Assembly: GCF_017114865.1 (NCBI RefSeq)
Contig: NZ_JADEYH010000009.1
Location: 124,001-188,000 of the forward strand
Source of the DNA: Streptomyces verrucosisporus
GTDB taxonomy: Bacteria; Actinomycetota; Actinomycetes; Streptomycetales; Streptomycetaceae
Direction of reading: 5' to 3'
Length of the DNA: 64,000 nt
Shown piece by piece: positions 16,312 to 23,836 of the stretch. The translations under genes and the position numbers were made by a program. The notes beneath the pieces were generated by a model that was not told the origin of the DNA, ran no database searches, and saw nothing but the letters and a program-made list of their open reading frames with translations. Numbering within the stretch: the stretch's first letter is position 1; every line of letters starts with the position of its first letter.

Positions 16312-16893
16312 CTACCGGCCCTTCCTCCCCGGCCGGCCGCGGCGCAGCAGTCTCGGCAGCGCGGCCGGGGCCGGGCGGCGCGTGGTCGCCGGCGACGGCG
16401 GTGGGACGGCGGCACGCAGGTCCTCCGCCATGGAGCCGGGTCCTTCCCGAAGCGGCCCGGCCGGTTCCAGCCTCAGCACACGGCACTCGCGGGCCCAGCG
16501 CTCGGCGATCGTCGTGGCGTCCGGCGCGTTGAGCCGCTTGCCCGCCAGCCCGGCCACCGCCTCCCGCCACTGTTCGCCGCCCGGCGGCAGCTCCACCACC
16601 CGGGCGGGCCAGACGGCCAGCAGCCCGCCCTTGTCCTTGCTGCGCACCGAGACCGTGGAGGTGGCGCCGTCGGCGAGCCCCAGGGGCTCCAGCGGCTGTT
16701 CCGCGGGACCGTCGCCCACCAGGTGCACGGCGCCGTCGTGCCAGACGTGCCACAGCGCGCGCTGCGGCCCCCGGGGGCCGCGCACCCACACCAGCGCGGA
16801 CTTCTTCGCCGACTCCTCGATCAGCGCCCGGTCGGACACGGACAGGGGCGCCCGGGACGTCCGGGAGTCGGCGGGAACGGACGGATCGGCCAT
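16312..16893 (-). CDS. Conserved hypothetical protein
   Basis: The 193-residue protein begins with about 20 variable residues, then ALIEESAKKSALVWVRGPRG, ALWHVWHDGAVHLVGDGPAE and a central region with TSTVSVRSKDKGGLLAVWPA, ending in a Pro/Arg-rich tail. The pattern of the first part weakly recalls FMN-binding split-barrel proteins, but the similarity is not strong enough to name an activity. ATG 16893 is preceded at 6 nt by TAGGGT, suggesting a leaderless transcript. It is divergent from the EamA transporter gene. Confidence 0.65.
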   Translation of the reverse strand: MADPSVPADSRTSRAPLSVSDRALIEESAKKSALVWVRGPRGPQRALWHVWHDGAVHLVGDGPAEQPLEPLGLADGATSTVSVRSKDKGGLLAVWPARVVELPPGGEQWREAVAGLAGKRLNAPDATTIAERWARECRVLRLEPAGPLREGPGSMAEDLRAAVPPPSPATTRRPAPAALPRLLRRGRPGRKGR

Positions 16894-16899
16894 GGGACG

Positions 16900-16905
16900 A
16901 CCCTA
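16900..16905 (-). promoter_or_regulatory. Putative -10 element (leaderless)
   Basis: TAGGGT on the minus strand lies 6 nt before the ATG at 16893, the same arrangement as at dapE. Confidence 0.4.
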
Positions 16906-17107
16906 CCGCCGCGCCCGGCGCCCGCACCGTGCGTGCCGTGTTCCCGGGGCGGTCCCGACAGCCGGACGGTCAGTACCGCGTCATGGTCACGCGCCTTACG
17001 CTGGTGGCCGGCGGCGCGGCCGACACAGCGCCCCGACCCGTTTCGCGCTCCGAACCCGGGCCCCGGAAGCCCCGGCTCGGACCCCAGCAGCCCCGGAGAG
17101 GAGCCCC

Positions 17108-18055
17108 GTGCGCGCCGTCAGGACCCGTACCGCCGCGCCCCGACAGGCAGACGGAACCGTGGCGGGAGGTCCGGGCACCGGCCTGGACCTGTTCCTGCTG
17201 GCGGTCGCGGTGTCCGGCATCTCCCTGTCCGCGCCCCTGATCGCGGCCACCGCCGCCCCGGCCCTGGCCATCGCCTTCTGGCGCAACGCCATGGCGGTAG
17301 GCGTCCTCACTCCGCTGGCCCTCGTCCGCCACCGGGCCGGGCTGCGCGCCATGGGGCGCCGCAACGTGCTGCTGGCCGCCGCCGCCGGGGCGCTGCTCGC
17401 GCTGCACTTCGCACTGTGGCTGCCCAGCCTCCACATGACCTCGGTCGCCTCCTCGACCGCGCTGGTCACCACCACCCCGATCTGGACCACCCTGCTGCTG
17501 CGGCTGCGCGGCCGGAGCTCGCCCGGCCTGGTCTGGGCGGGCACGGCGGTCGCCTTCGCCGGAGTGGTGATCCTCACCGGGGTCGACCTGTCGCTCTCGC
17601 CGCGGGCGCTGGCGGGCGACGCCCTGGCGCTGGGCGGCGGCATGGCGGCGGCCGGATACGTCCTGCTGGGGGCGGAGGTGCGCCGCACGGTCTCCACGAC
17701 CGCGTACACCTACGTCTGCTACACCACCACCTCCGTGCTGCTGCTGGCCGCCTGCCTGGTCTTCGGCGCCGACCTCGGCGGCTACAGCGGCGAGACCTGG
17801 ATCAAGCTCGCCGTCCTCACCGTCACCGCGCAACTGCTGGGCCACTCGCTGCTCAACCGGGTGGTGCGCGGACTGGGACCGTCGGTCACCTCCACCGCGA
17901 TCCTGCTGGAGACACCGGGCGCGGCGCTGATCGCGGCGCTCTGGCTGGGCCAGAACCCGCCGGCGGCCGTCTACGGTGCGCTGGCGGTGATCCTGCTCGG
18001 CCTGGCCCTGGTGGTCCGGGGCAACGCCGGGCCCGCGCGCGGCGCGCGGGCCTGA
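17108..18055 (+). CDS. EamA/DMT-family transporter
   Basis: A 315-residue inner-membrane protein with about ten hydrophobic segments arranged as two EamA repeats (about residues 20-155 and 170-305). Recognisable signatures are AIAFWRNAMAVGVLTPLAL, LHFALWLPSLHMTSVASSTA and, in the second repeat, VTSTAILLETPGAALIAALW. Drug/metabolite transporters of this class export amino acids, nucleosides or other small metabolites; the substrate cannot be read from sequence. GTG 17108 has AGAGGAG upstream. It converges with corA. Confidence 0.83.
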   Translation: MRAVRTRTAAPRQADGTVAGGPGTGLDLFLLAVAVSGISLSAPLIAATAAPALAIAFWRNAMAVGVLTPLALVRHRAGLRAMGRRNVLLAAAAGALLALHFALWLPSLHMTSVASSTALVTTTPIWTTLLLRLRGRSSPGLVWAGTAVAFAGVVILTGVDLSLSPRALAGDALALGGGMAAAGYVLLGAEVRRTVSTTAYTYVCYTTTSVLLLAACLVFGADLGGYSGETWIKLAVLTVTAQLLGHSLLNRVVRGLGPSVTSTAILLETPGAALIAALWLGQNPPAAVYGALAVILLGLALVVRGNAGPARGARA

Positions 18056-18064
18056 CGCACCGTC

Positions 18065-18109
18065 CGCTCCCGCCCTTCCCGCTCCCGCCCTTCCCGTTCC
18101 CGACCTTCC
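18065..18109. repeat. Three tandem 15-nt C-rich units
   Basis: The unit CGCTCCCGCCCTTCC is repeated exactly once, followed by a third copy with three changes. It fills the gap between the convergent EamA and corA genes, where no hairpin terminator is visible. Confidence 0.75.
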
Positions 18110-18131
18110 GAGACCTGCGGGCCGACGGGCC

Positions 18132-19301
18132 CTACAGCCAGCCGTTGCGCTTGAAGCCGCGGTGGATGGCGTAGCAGATCCCGACGATCACGGTCATGAC
18201 GGCCGGGTAGCCGTAACGCCACTGGAGTTCCGGCATGTACTCGAAGTTCATGCCGTAGATCCCGGCGATCATCGTCGGGACGGCGAAGATCGCCGCCCAC
18301 GAGGTGATCTTGCGCATGTCCTCGTTCTGCGCGACCGTCGCCTGGGCCAGGTTCGCCTGGAGGATGGAGTTGAGCAGGTCGTCGAAGGAGAGCACCTGCT
18401 CGTTGACCCGGGTCAGATGGTCGGCCACGTCGCGGAAGTACTTCTGGATGTCGGGGTCGACCAGCCGCATCGGCCGCTCGCTCAGCAGCTGCATCGGCCG
18501 CAGCAGCGGCGAGACCGCCCGCTTGAACTCCAGCACCTCGCGCTTGAGCTGGTAGATCCGCCCGGCGTCGCGGCCCCGGCGGCCCCTGCCCGCGCTCTCG
18601 GAGAAGACCTGGATCTCCACCTCGTCGATGTCGTCCTGCACCGCGTCGGCGACCGCCAGGTATCCGTCCACCACCTGGTCGGCGATGGCGTGCAGCACGG
18701 CCGAGGGCCCCTTGGCCAGCAGCCCGGGGTCGTCCTCCAGCCGGTGGCGCAGGGTGCGCAGCGAGCCCTGGCCGCCGTGCCGGACGGTGATGACGTAGTC
18801 CCGGCCGGTGAAGCACATCACCTCACCGGTCTCCACCACCTCGCCGGAGTCGGTCGGTTCGGTGTGCCCGACGTAGTGGATCGTCTTGAAGACGGTGAAC
18901 AGGGAGTCGTCGTACCGCTCCAGCTTCGGCCGCTGGTGCGCGTGCACCGCGTCCTCCACGGCGAGCGGGTGCAGGCCGAACTCGCGGGCGATGCCGGAGA
19001 ACTCACGCTCGGTGGGCTCGTGCAGGCCGATCCACACGAACGCCCCGCCGCCCCGACCGTCCTGCCGGCCCTGCTGTCCCCGGGCTTCCCCCGGCTCGCG
19101 GTGGCGCAGGGAGCGCAGGGCCTCGGCCGGGGTCATGTGCCGCGACTCGCGGCGGCCGTCCCGGTAGACGGCGCAGTCCACCACCGCGCTGGTCGCGGTG
19201 GTGTCGGCGACGGGGCCGCCGTGGGCGTAGGGGTAGGCGGAGCGGCCGCCCCGGCGCAGGGCGGGGCGGACCGCGGCGCGCAGGTCACGGATCATCGACA
19301 T
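18132..19301 (-). CDS. corA: CorA-type Mg2+/Co2+ transporter
   Basis: The 389-residue protein has a large N-terminal cytosolic domain, the long stalk helix (DVADHLTRVNEQVLSFDDLL and following), two C-terminal transmembrane helices and the YGMNFEYMPE signature (GMN ion filter) between them. CorA pentamers conduct Mg2+ down its gradient. The N-terminal domain contains a charged insertion (GEARGQQGRQDGRGGGA) not typical of bacterial CorA. Start ATG 19301 is preceded by AAGGAGCCCAGC; a longer in-frame extension crosses the intergenic region and is rejected. Confidence 0.92.
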   Translation of the reverse strand: MSMIRDLRAAVRPALRRGGRSAYPYAHGGPVADTTATSAVVDCAVYRDGRRESRHMTPAEALRSLRHREPGEARGQQGRQDGRGGGAFVWIGLHEPTEREFSGIAREFGLHPLAVEDAVHAHQRPKLERYDDSLFTVFKTIHYVGHTEPTDSGEVVETGEVMCFTGRDYVITVRHGGQGSLRTLRHRLEDDPGLLAKGPSAVLHAIADQVVDGYLAVADAVQDDIDEVEIQVFSESAGRGRRGRDAGRIYQLKREVLEFKRAVSPLLRPMQLLSERPMRLVDPDIQKYFRDVADHLTRVNEQVLSFDDLLNSILQANLAQATVAQNEDMRKITSWAAIFAVPTMIAGIYGMNFEYMPELQWRYGYPAVMTVIVGICYAIHRGFKRNGWL

Positions 19302-19683
19302 GCTGGGCTCCTTCGCGTGCCGAGCCGCCGGTGAACGGGCGCAGCGCTGCCCGGAATGGGGGCCTACGGGGCCGGAGGACGGGAAGTCCACGGGCCGGAG
19401 GTCTGCAAAGCGGGCACCACGCGGGACCGTACGCACAGGCGGCATTCGCTGAGAACGTCGGTCGAGCAGGGGATTCACGCGCTCTTCCGCGAAGCCGGTC
19501 CGCAGGAGGAAAAGAAGGGGACTTCCAGGGTTTCACCGCCCGGCGGTGGGGGGAGGAAGGCCCTCAGGCAAGGGGACGTGGCTGCCGTGCGGAAGAGCGG
19601 CTGGTACTGCACGGTCGACTCGGATCCATCGCAGCCCCACCTCCTCCGGCCGGTCCCCGCTGGGGGAAATCCGTGTACACGCC

Positions 19684-19698
19684 TTGACCAGCGGTCAA
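19684..19698. promoter_or_regulatory. Operator-like palindrome TTGACC-AGC-GGTCAA
   Basis: A perfect 6-3-6 inverted repeat in the corA/SUFU divergent region, about 90 nt before the SUFU start. Each half contains a -35-like TTGACC, so it could be an overlapping promoter pair or a dimeric repressor site. Confidence 0.35.
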
Positions 19699-19774
19699 CG
19701 GTAGCACTCGCGGGCGCCCGCCCGTCCCGTTCCGGGGCCGACGCGTACCCTCTTTGCCTGATCAATACACGATC

Positions 19775-19780
19775 TATGCT
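19775..19780 (+). promoter_or_regulatory. Putative -10 element of the SUFU gene (leaderless)
   Basis: TATGCT lies 6 nt before the ATG at 19787; no RBS is present. Confidence 0.4.
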
Positions 19781-19786
19781 CGCCGT

Positions 19787-20398
19787 ATGGCACACGTTCT
19801 GGAACTGGTCGAGGCCCGGCTGCGCAGCGTCCTGGGAGAACCCGACGCGCGGGCGGCGGTGACCTTCCTGGGCGCCGACCGGATCGAGGTGCTGCGCTTC
19901 CCCGCCACCGGGGAGGGCCCCGGCGGCGGAAGCGGTCTGGTGCGCTACGCCACCCTGGGGATGTCCGCGGCCCCCATGGCCGACCCCTCCGACATGCTCG
20001 CCGACCCCGAACGGGGGCCCCGCGCCGAGCTGGTGCTGACGGTGCGCGCCGGGGCGGCCGACACCGACAAGGCGCTGCGCCCGCTCGCCGTGCTCGCCGC
20101 CTCCCCCCAGGTCGAGGGCGTGGTCGTGGCCCCCGGCGCCTCGCTGGACGTGGGCGAGCCGCTGTGGCCGGGCGCCCCCTTCACCTCCGTGCTGGTCGCC
20201 GAGCCCGGGGGTCTGGTGGAGGATCTGGAACTCGATCCGCCGATGGAGCCGGTGCGCTTCCTCCCCCTGCTGCCGATGACGCCCAACGAGGCGGCCTGGA
20301 AGCGGGTGCACGGCGCGGCCGAACTCCAGGAACGCTGGCTGGCCCGCGGCACCGACCTGCGCGATCCGCGGCGGTCGTCCGTGCCCCTGACGGACTGA
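19787..20398 (+). CDS. Suppressor-of-fused (SUFU) domain protein
   Basis: The 203-residue soluble protein matches the bacterial SUFU family throughout, with RYATLGMSAAPMADP, the strand-rich ELVLTVRAGAADTDKALRPL, PFTSVLVAEPGGLVEDLEL and FLPLLPMTPNEAAWKRVHG. In bacteria the family is often linked to polymorphic-toxin immunity, but this copy is a conserved single gene in Streptomyces with no toxin beside it, so a housekeeping role is more likely. Start at ATG 19787, with a -10 hexamer directly upstream. DUF6758 and a PHP gene follow in the same direction. Confidence 0.78.
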   Translation: MAHVLELVEARLRSVLGEPDARAAVTFLGADRIEVLRFPATGEGPGGGSGLVRYATLGMSAAPMADPSDMLADPERGPRAELVLTVRAGAADTDKALRPLAVLAASPQVEGVVVAPGASLDVGEPLWPGAPFTSVLVAEPGGLVEDLELDPPMEPVRFLPLLPMTPNEAAWKRVHGAAELQERWLARGTDLRDPRRSSVPLTD

Positions 20399-20478
20399 GC
20401 CGGCCTGTCAGGGACGCGCCCGATCCGTACGGGTGATCGTCCTTGACGCGCGGCTTTCCGGGGAGGACCGTGGGGCTC

Positions 20479-21129
20479 ATGAGGGGCGAACCCAGTTGCC
20501 CGAAGTGCGGCGGCCGTGTCAGGGCGCCCGGTCTCTTCACCGACTCCTGGCAGTGCGACGTGCACGGCGCGGTCCATCCGCTGCAGCCGGTCCTCCCACC
20601 GAGCGTCGAGGCGCTCGGCGTGGTCCTCCACAGAGCCCAGGTCCCGGTGTGGGTGCCCTGGCCCCTGCCGATCGGCTGGCTGTTCACCGGGATCGCCTAC
20701 GCGGGCGACGACCGCAGCGGCGGCCGCGCCACGGCCGTGGCCTGCTCCGGTCCCGGCCCGCTCGGCGGCCCCGGCGAACTGCTCCTGGTCGCCGAGGAAC
20801 TGGGCGTCGGGCTCGGGGCGCGCTACGCCGGAGTGCCCGGCCCCGACCCCGGCCCGCTGATCGACGTGGACCGGCCCCCGCACGCGAAGGTGCTGGCCGG
20901 CGGACGGCCCACCCCGCTGTGGCTGGTGGGCGAAGCTCCCGGGGACCGCGCGGTGTTCGCGGGGGAGGCGCGCGGCCTGTGGCTGTGGGCGATCGTCTGG
21001 CCCGAGCAGTCCGGGATGCTGATGTACGACGAGCTGGTGCTCACGGACCTGCGGGAGGCGGGCGCCGAGGTGGAGCTGGTGCCGTGCGGGGCGCTCTCCC
21101 CCCAGCTGCTCGCACGGCCCGGGGCCTGA
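20479..21129 (+). CDS. DUF6758 zinc-ribbon protein
   Basis: The 216-residue protein opens with MRGEPSCPKCGGRV and SWQCDVHG, together a four-ligand zinc ribbon (C-x2-C and C-x2-H). The rest is a Trp/Gly/Pro-rich globular region with WVPWPLPIGWLFTGIAYAGD and PLWLVGEAPGDRAVF, typical of the actinobacterial DUF6758 family. Function is unknown. ATG 20479 is chosen because it places the zinc ribbon at the N-terminus; the RBS is weak (GGAGGACC further upstream). Confidence 0.7.
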   Translation: MRGEPSCPKCGGRVRAPGLFTDSWQCDVHGAVHPLQPVLPPSVEALGVVLHRAQVPVWVPWPLPIGWLFTGIAYAGDDRSGGRATAVACSGPGPLGGPGELLLVAEELGVGLGARYAGVPGPDPGPLIDVDRPPHAKVLAGGRPTPLWLVGEAPGDRAVFAGEARGLWLWAIVWPEQSGMLMYDELVLTDLREAGAEVELVPCGALSPQLLARPGA

Positions 21130-21234
21130 CCGGCCTTCGGGGTCCGGCGGCAGGCGGACGCGGGACGGACCGGGCGCGCGTCTGTTCTACCCTGGAGTGT
21201 CCGCCTCAGCCGTCCGCCGTGGGAGCTACGTACC

Positions 21235-22080
21235 GTGCGCATAGACCTGCACACCCACTCCACCGCTTCGGACGGCACCGACACCCCCGCCGAGCTGGTG
21301 CGCAACGCCTCCGCCGCCGGGCTGGACGTGGTGGCGCTGACCGACCACGACACGGTCGCCGGACACGGCGAGGCGATCGCCGCCCTCCCCGCGGGCCTCA
21401 CCCTCGTCCCCGGCGCGGAACTCTCCTGCCGCCTGGACGGTGTGAGCCTGCACATGCTGGCCTACCTGTTCGACCCGGACGAGCCCGAGCTGGCACGTGA
21501 GCGCGAACTCGTCCGCGACGACCGGGTGCCGCGTGCGAAGGGCATGGTCGCCAGGCTCCGCGAGCTTGGCGTGCCGATCACCTGGGAACGGGTCGCCGGG
21601 ATCGCCGGGGACGGCTCGGTCGGCCGCCCTCACATCGCGAGCGCGATGGTGGAGCTGGGCGTCGTCGAGACCGTCTCCGACGCCTTCACCGCCGAGTGGA
21701 TCGCCGACGGCGGCCGCGCCTACGTCGGCAAGCACGAACTGGACCCGTTCGAGGCGGTCCGGCTGATCAAGGGCGCCGGCGGTGTCTCGGTCTTCGCACA
21801 CCCCCTGGCCGTCAAGCGCGGGCGGTGCGTGCCGGAGAGCGCCGTCGCGGAACTGGCCGCAGCCGGACTCGACGGCATCGAGGTGGACCACATGGACCAC
21901 GACACCGCGGCCCGCGAGCGGCTGCGGGGCATGGCCCGCGACCTCGGTCTGCTGGCCACCGGCTCCAGCGACTACCACGGCAGCCGCAAGACCTGCCGGC
22001 TGGGGGAGTACACCACCGATCCGGACGTCTACGCCGAGATCGCCGCCCGCGGATCAGGCGCGGCACCCGTCTCCGCCTGA
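21235..22080 (+). CDS. PHP-domain phosphoesterase
   Basis: A 281-residue metal-dependent phosphoesterase with all PHP motifs: DLHTHSTASDG at the N-terminus, ALTDHDTVAG, GAELSC, FAHPLA, GIEVDHMDH and the C-terminal GSSDYHG. The domain resembles RNase AM/YciV-type enzymes that act on the 5' end of RNA or on nucleoside 3',5'-bisphosphates; this substrate assignment is by family only. The GTG at 21235 is the conserved start (MRIDLHTHS). It is followed 53 nt later by a marC-type gene. Confidence 0.85.
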   Translation: MRIDLHTHSTASDGTDTPAELVRNASAAGLDVVALTDHDTVAGHGEAIAALPAGLTLVPGAELSCRLDGVSLHMLAYLFDPDEPELARERELVRDDRVPRAKGMVARLRELGVPITWERVAGIAGDGSVGRPHIASAMVELGVVETVSDAFTAEWIADGGRAYVGKHELDPFEAVRLIKGAGGVSVFAHPLAVKRGRCVPESAVAELAAAGLDGIEVDHMDHDTAARERLRGMARDLGLLATGSSDYHGSRKTCRLGEYTTDPDVYAEIAARGSGAAPVSA

Positions 22081-22133
22081 ACCGCCCTCAGATCACCACC
22101 GCGCGCACCGCGCACCTCACGCAAGGCAGCACC

Positions 22134-22742
22134 GTGTTCGACGTCGCCCTCTTCGGATCCGTCTTTGTCACACTTTTCGTGATCATGGACCCGCCCGGCA
22201 TCATCCCGATCTTCCTCGCCCTCTCCTCCGGACGCCCGGTCAAGGTCCAGCGCAGGATGGCGCTGCAGGCCACCGCCGTCGCCTTCGGGGTGATCGCCGT
22301 CTTCGGCCTGCTGGGGCAGCAGATCCTGGACTACCTGCACGTGTCGATCCCCGCGCTGATGGTCGCGGGCGGTCTCCTGCTGCTGCTGGTCGCCCTGGAC
22401 CTGCTCACCGGCAGGGCGGAGGAGCCCACCCAGACCAAGGACGTCAACGCCGCGCTGGTGCCGCTGGGCATGCCCCTGCTGGCCGGGCCCGGCGCGATCG
22501 TCTCCGTCATCCTGGCCGTGCAGCGGGCGGACGGGCCGGCCGACCACGCCGCGGTGTGGACGGCCATCGCCGCGCTGCACATCGTGCTGTGGCTGGTGAT
22601 GCGGTACTCGCTGCTGATCATCCGCGTCATCAAGGACGGCGGCGTGGTCCTGGTGACCCGGCTGTCGGGGATGCTGCTGTCGGCGATCGCGGTCCAGCAG
22701 ATCGCCAACGGGGTCACGCGGTTCATCCAGGGCGGCGGCTGA
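22134..22742 (+). CDS. MarC-family integral membrane protein
   Basis: A 202-residue protein with six predicted transmembrane helices. The N-terminal FVTLFVIMDPPGIIPIFLAL (with the family DPxGxxP motif) and the matching PLLAGPGAIVSVILAV in the second half form the internal repeat characteristic of MarC/UPF0056. Despite the name (multiple antibiotic resistance) no transport substrate is established. GTG 22134 follows AAGGCAGC, a mediocre RBS. It ends 1 nt from the convergent hydrolase gene. Confidence 0.85.
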   Translation: MFDVALFGSVFVTLFVIMDPPGIIPIFLALSSGRPVKVQRRMALQATAVAFGVIAVFGLLGQQILDYLHVSIPALMVAGGLLLLLVALDLLTGRAEEPTQTKDVNAALVPLGMPLLAGPGAIVSVILAVQRADGPADHAAVWTAIAALHIVLWLVMRYSLLIIRVIKDGGVVLVTRLSGMLLSAIAVQQIANGVTRFIQGGG

Positions 22743-22743
22743 G

Positions 22744-23694
22744 TCAGGCCTGGCCGGAACCGGTTCCGGCTCCTTCCCCGGCCTCTCCTCCGGCTCCGGC
22801 CCCTTCCCCGGCCCCGGTTCCCGCCCGGCTTCCGCGGTCGTGCCAGAAGGCGGCCAGCGCCCGGGCCGTCTCCCCCGGGCGCTCGGCACCCGGCGAGTGC
22901 TCGGCGCCCGCCACCACCGTGCGCCGGGCGTCCAGCCGTCGCGCCATCTCGTCCATCAGCGGCACCGGCCAGGCGTAGTCCACCTCGCCCGACAGCACGT
23001 GCTTGGGCAGCGGCACGGCCGCCAGCGCCCCGACCCGGTCCGGCTCGGTCAGCAGCTGGCGGCCGGTGGCGACGAGCTGCTCGGGGACGGTGGCCAGCCA
23101 GCGGCGGTGCAGGAACCCGGCCACCGCCGTGTCGGTGGCCTCGTCCGCGGCCTCCGGCGGGTCCAGATCGCGCATCGCCCGCCACACCGACTCCATGTCC
23201 AGCACCGCCAGCGCCTCGATCAGCATCCTGGTGCGCTCCTGCTGGAGATGCGTGATGGCGGCGGGTCCGGAGCTCATGATCGTCAGCGAGCGGAAGGGGG
23301 CCGCGTCCCGCAGCACGGCGGCGCGGGCGATCAGCCCGCCCAGGGAGTGCCCCAGCAGATGGACGCCCCCGGCTTTCCCGGCGCCCCCGCCGAGCGCCTC
23401 CGCCTGGGCCAGCACGTCCATGGCCAGTTCGTCCTGGGCGTACGCGCCGAGCTCGCGCGGCCCCTCGCTCTCGTACTGCCCGCGGCCGTCCACGGCCACC
23501 ACGCGGAAGCCCGCGCGGGCCAGCGGGGCGAGCAGGGCGATGAAGTCCTCCTTGCTGCCGGTGAACCCGGGCACCAGCAGGGCCGTACCGGCGCGCGGCT
23601 CACCCGCGTCGTGCACGGCGAACTCGCCGCGAGCGGTCTTCAGACGGTACGCCCGGGCGCCGGGGGGCAGGGTCAGGGTCGGCGGCTTGCTCAT
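22744..23694 (-). CDS. Alpha/beta-hydrolase fold protein
   Basis: The 316-residue protein has the alpha/beta-hydrolase core: oxyanion strand ALLVPGFTGSKEDF, nucleophile elbow GHSLGGL (Ser about residue 117), acid in EVDYAWPVP and a final His in GAEHSPGAERPGETARALAAF. It most resembles lipase/monoacylglycerol-esterase-like hydrolases; the substrate is unknown. The last about 30 residues are a low-complexity GAGEGAGAGGEAGEGAG tail. ATG 23694 is preceded at 6 nt by TAGCCT, suggesting leaderless transcription. It converges with the MarC gene at a 1-nt gap. Confidence 0.82.
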   Translation of the reverse strand: MSKPPTLTLPPGARAYRLKTARGEFAVHDAGEPRAGTALLVPGFTGSKEDFIALLAPLARAGFRVVAVDGRGQYESEGPRELGAYAQDELAMDVLAQAEALGGGAGKAGGVHLLGHSLGGLIARAAVLRDAAPFRSLTIMSSGPAAITHLQQERTRMLIEALAVLDMESVWRAMRDLDPPEAADEATDTAVAGFLHRRWLATVPEQLVATGRQLLTEPDRVGALAAVPLPKHVLSGEVDYAWPVPLMDEMARRLDARRTVVAGAEHSPGAERPGETARALAAFWHDRGSRAGTGAGEGAGAGGEAGEGAGTGSGQA

Positions 23695-23700
23695 GAGGCG

Positions 23701-23706
23701 AGGCTA
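23701..23706 (-). promoter_or_regulatory. Putative -10 element of the alpha/beta hydrolase gene (leaderless)
   Basis: TAGCCT on the minus strand lies 6 nt before the ATG at 23694, between the start codon and the helicase terminator hairpin. Confidence 0.4.
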
Positions 23707-23743
23707 GCGGCCCTCCGCCCGCGCCCATGAGTGCGCCCGCGGC

Positions 23744-23795
23744 CATGACGGCGCCCGCCCCCGCCGCGGATGCGGCGGGGGCGGGCGCCGTCATG
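23744..23795 (-). terminator. 24-bp perfect hairpin after the DEAD-box helicase gene
   Basis: The arms (starting CATGACGGCGCCCGCC) are exact complements over 24 nt with a GGAT loop on the plus strand. It lies 42 nt beyond the helicase stop and before the downstream hydrolase promoter, so it separates the two minus-strand units. Confidence 0.75.
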
Positions 23796-23836
23796 ATCAC
23801 GGGCGTGCGGCGGCTGTGTACGCCGCCGCGCACCCG

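Larger units (their letters stand above)
19302..19786. other. 485-nt divergent intergenic region (corA / SUFU gene)
   Basis: It holds the corA leader on the minus strand and, near its right end, a 6-3-6 palindrome and the putative promoter of the Suppressor-of-fused gene. Several short reading frames cross it but show neither RBS nor biased codon use. An M-box Mg2+ riboswitch for corA was looked for and not recognised. Confidence 0.5.

Noticed and set aside
19302-19500. Mg2+ (M-box) riboswitch in the corA leader
   Set aside because: I could not match the conserved helices or sequence blocks; a covariance search would decide.
19331-19862. Reading frames in the corA/SUFU intergenic region
   Set aside because: No RBS, poor codon bias and no recognisable protein.
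19787-20398. SUFU protein as toxin immunity protein
   Set aside because: No polymorphic toxin gene is adjacent, and the flanks are conserved housekeeping genes.
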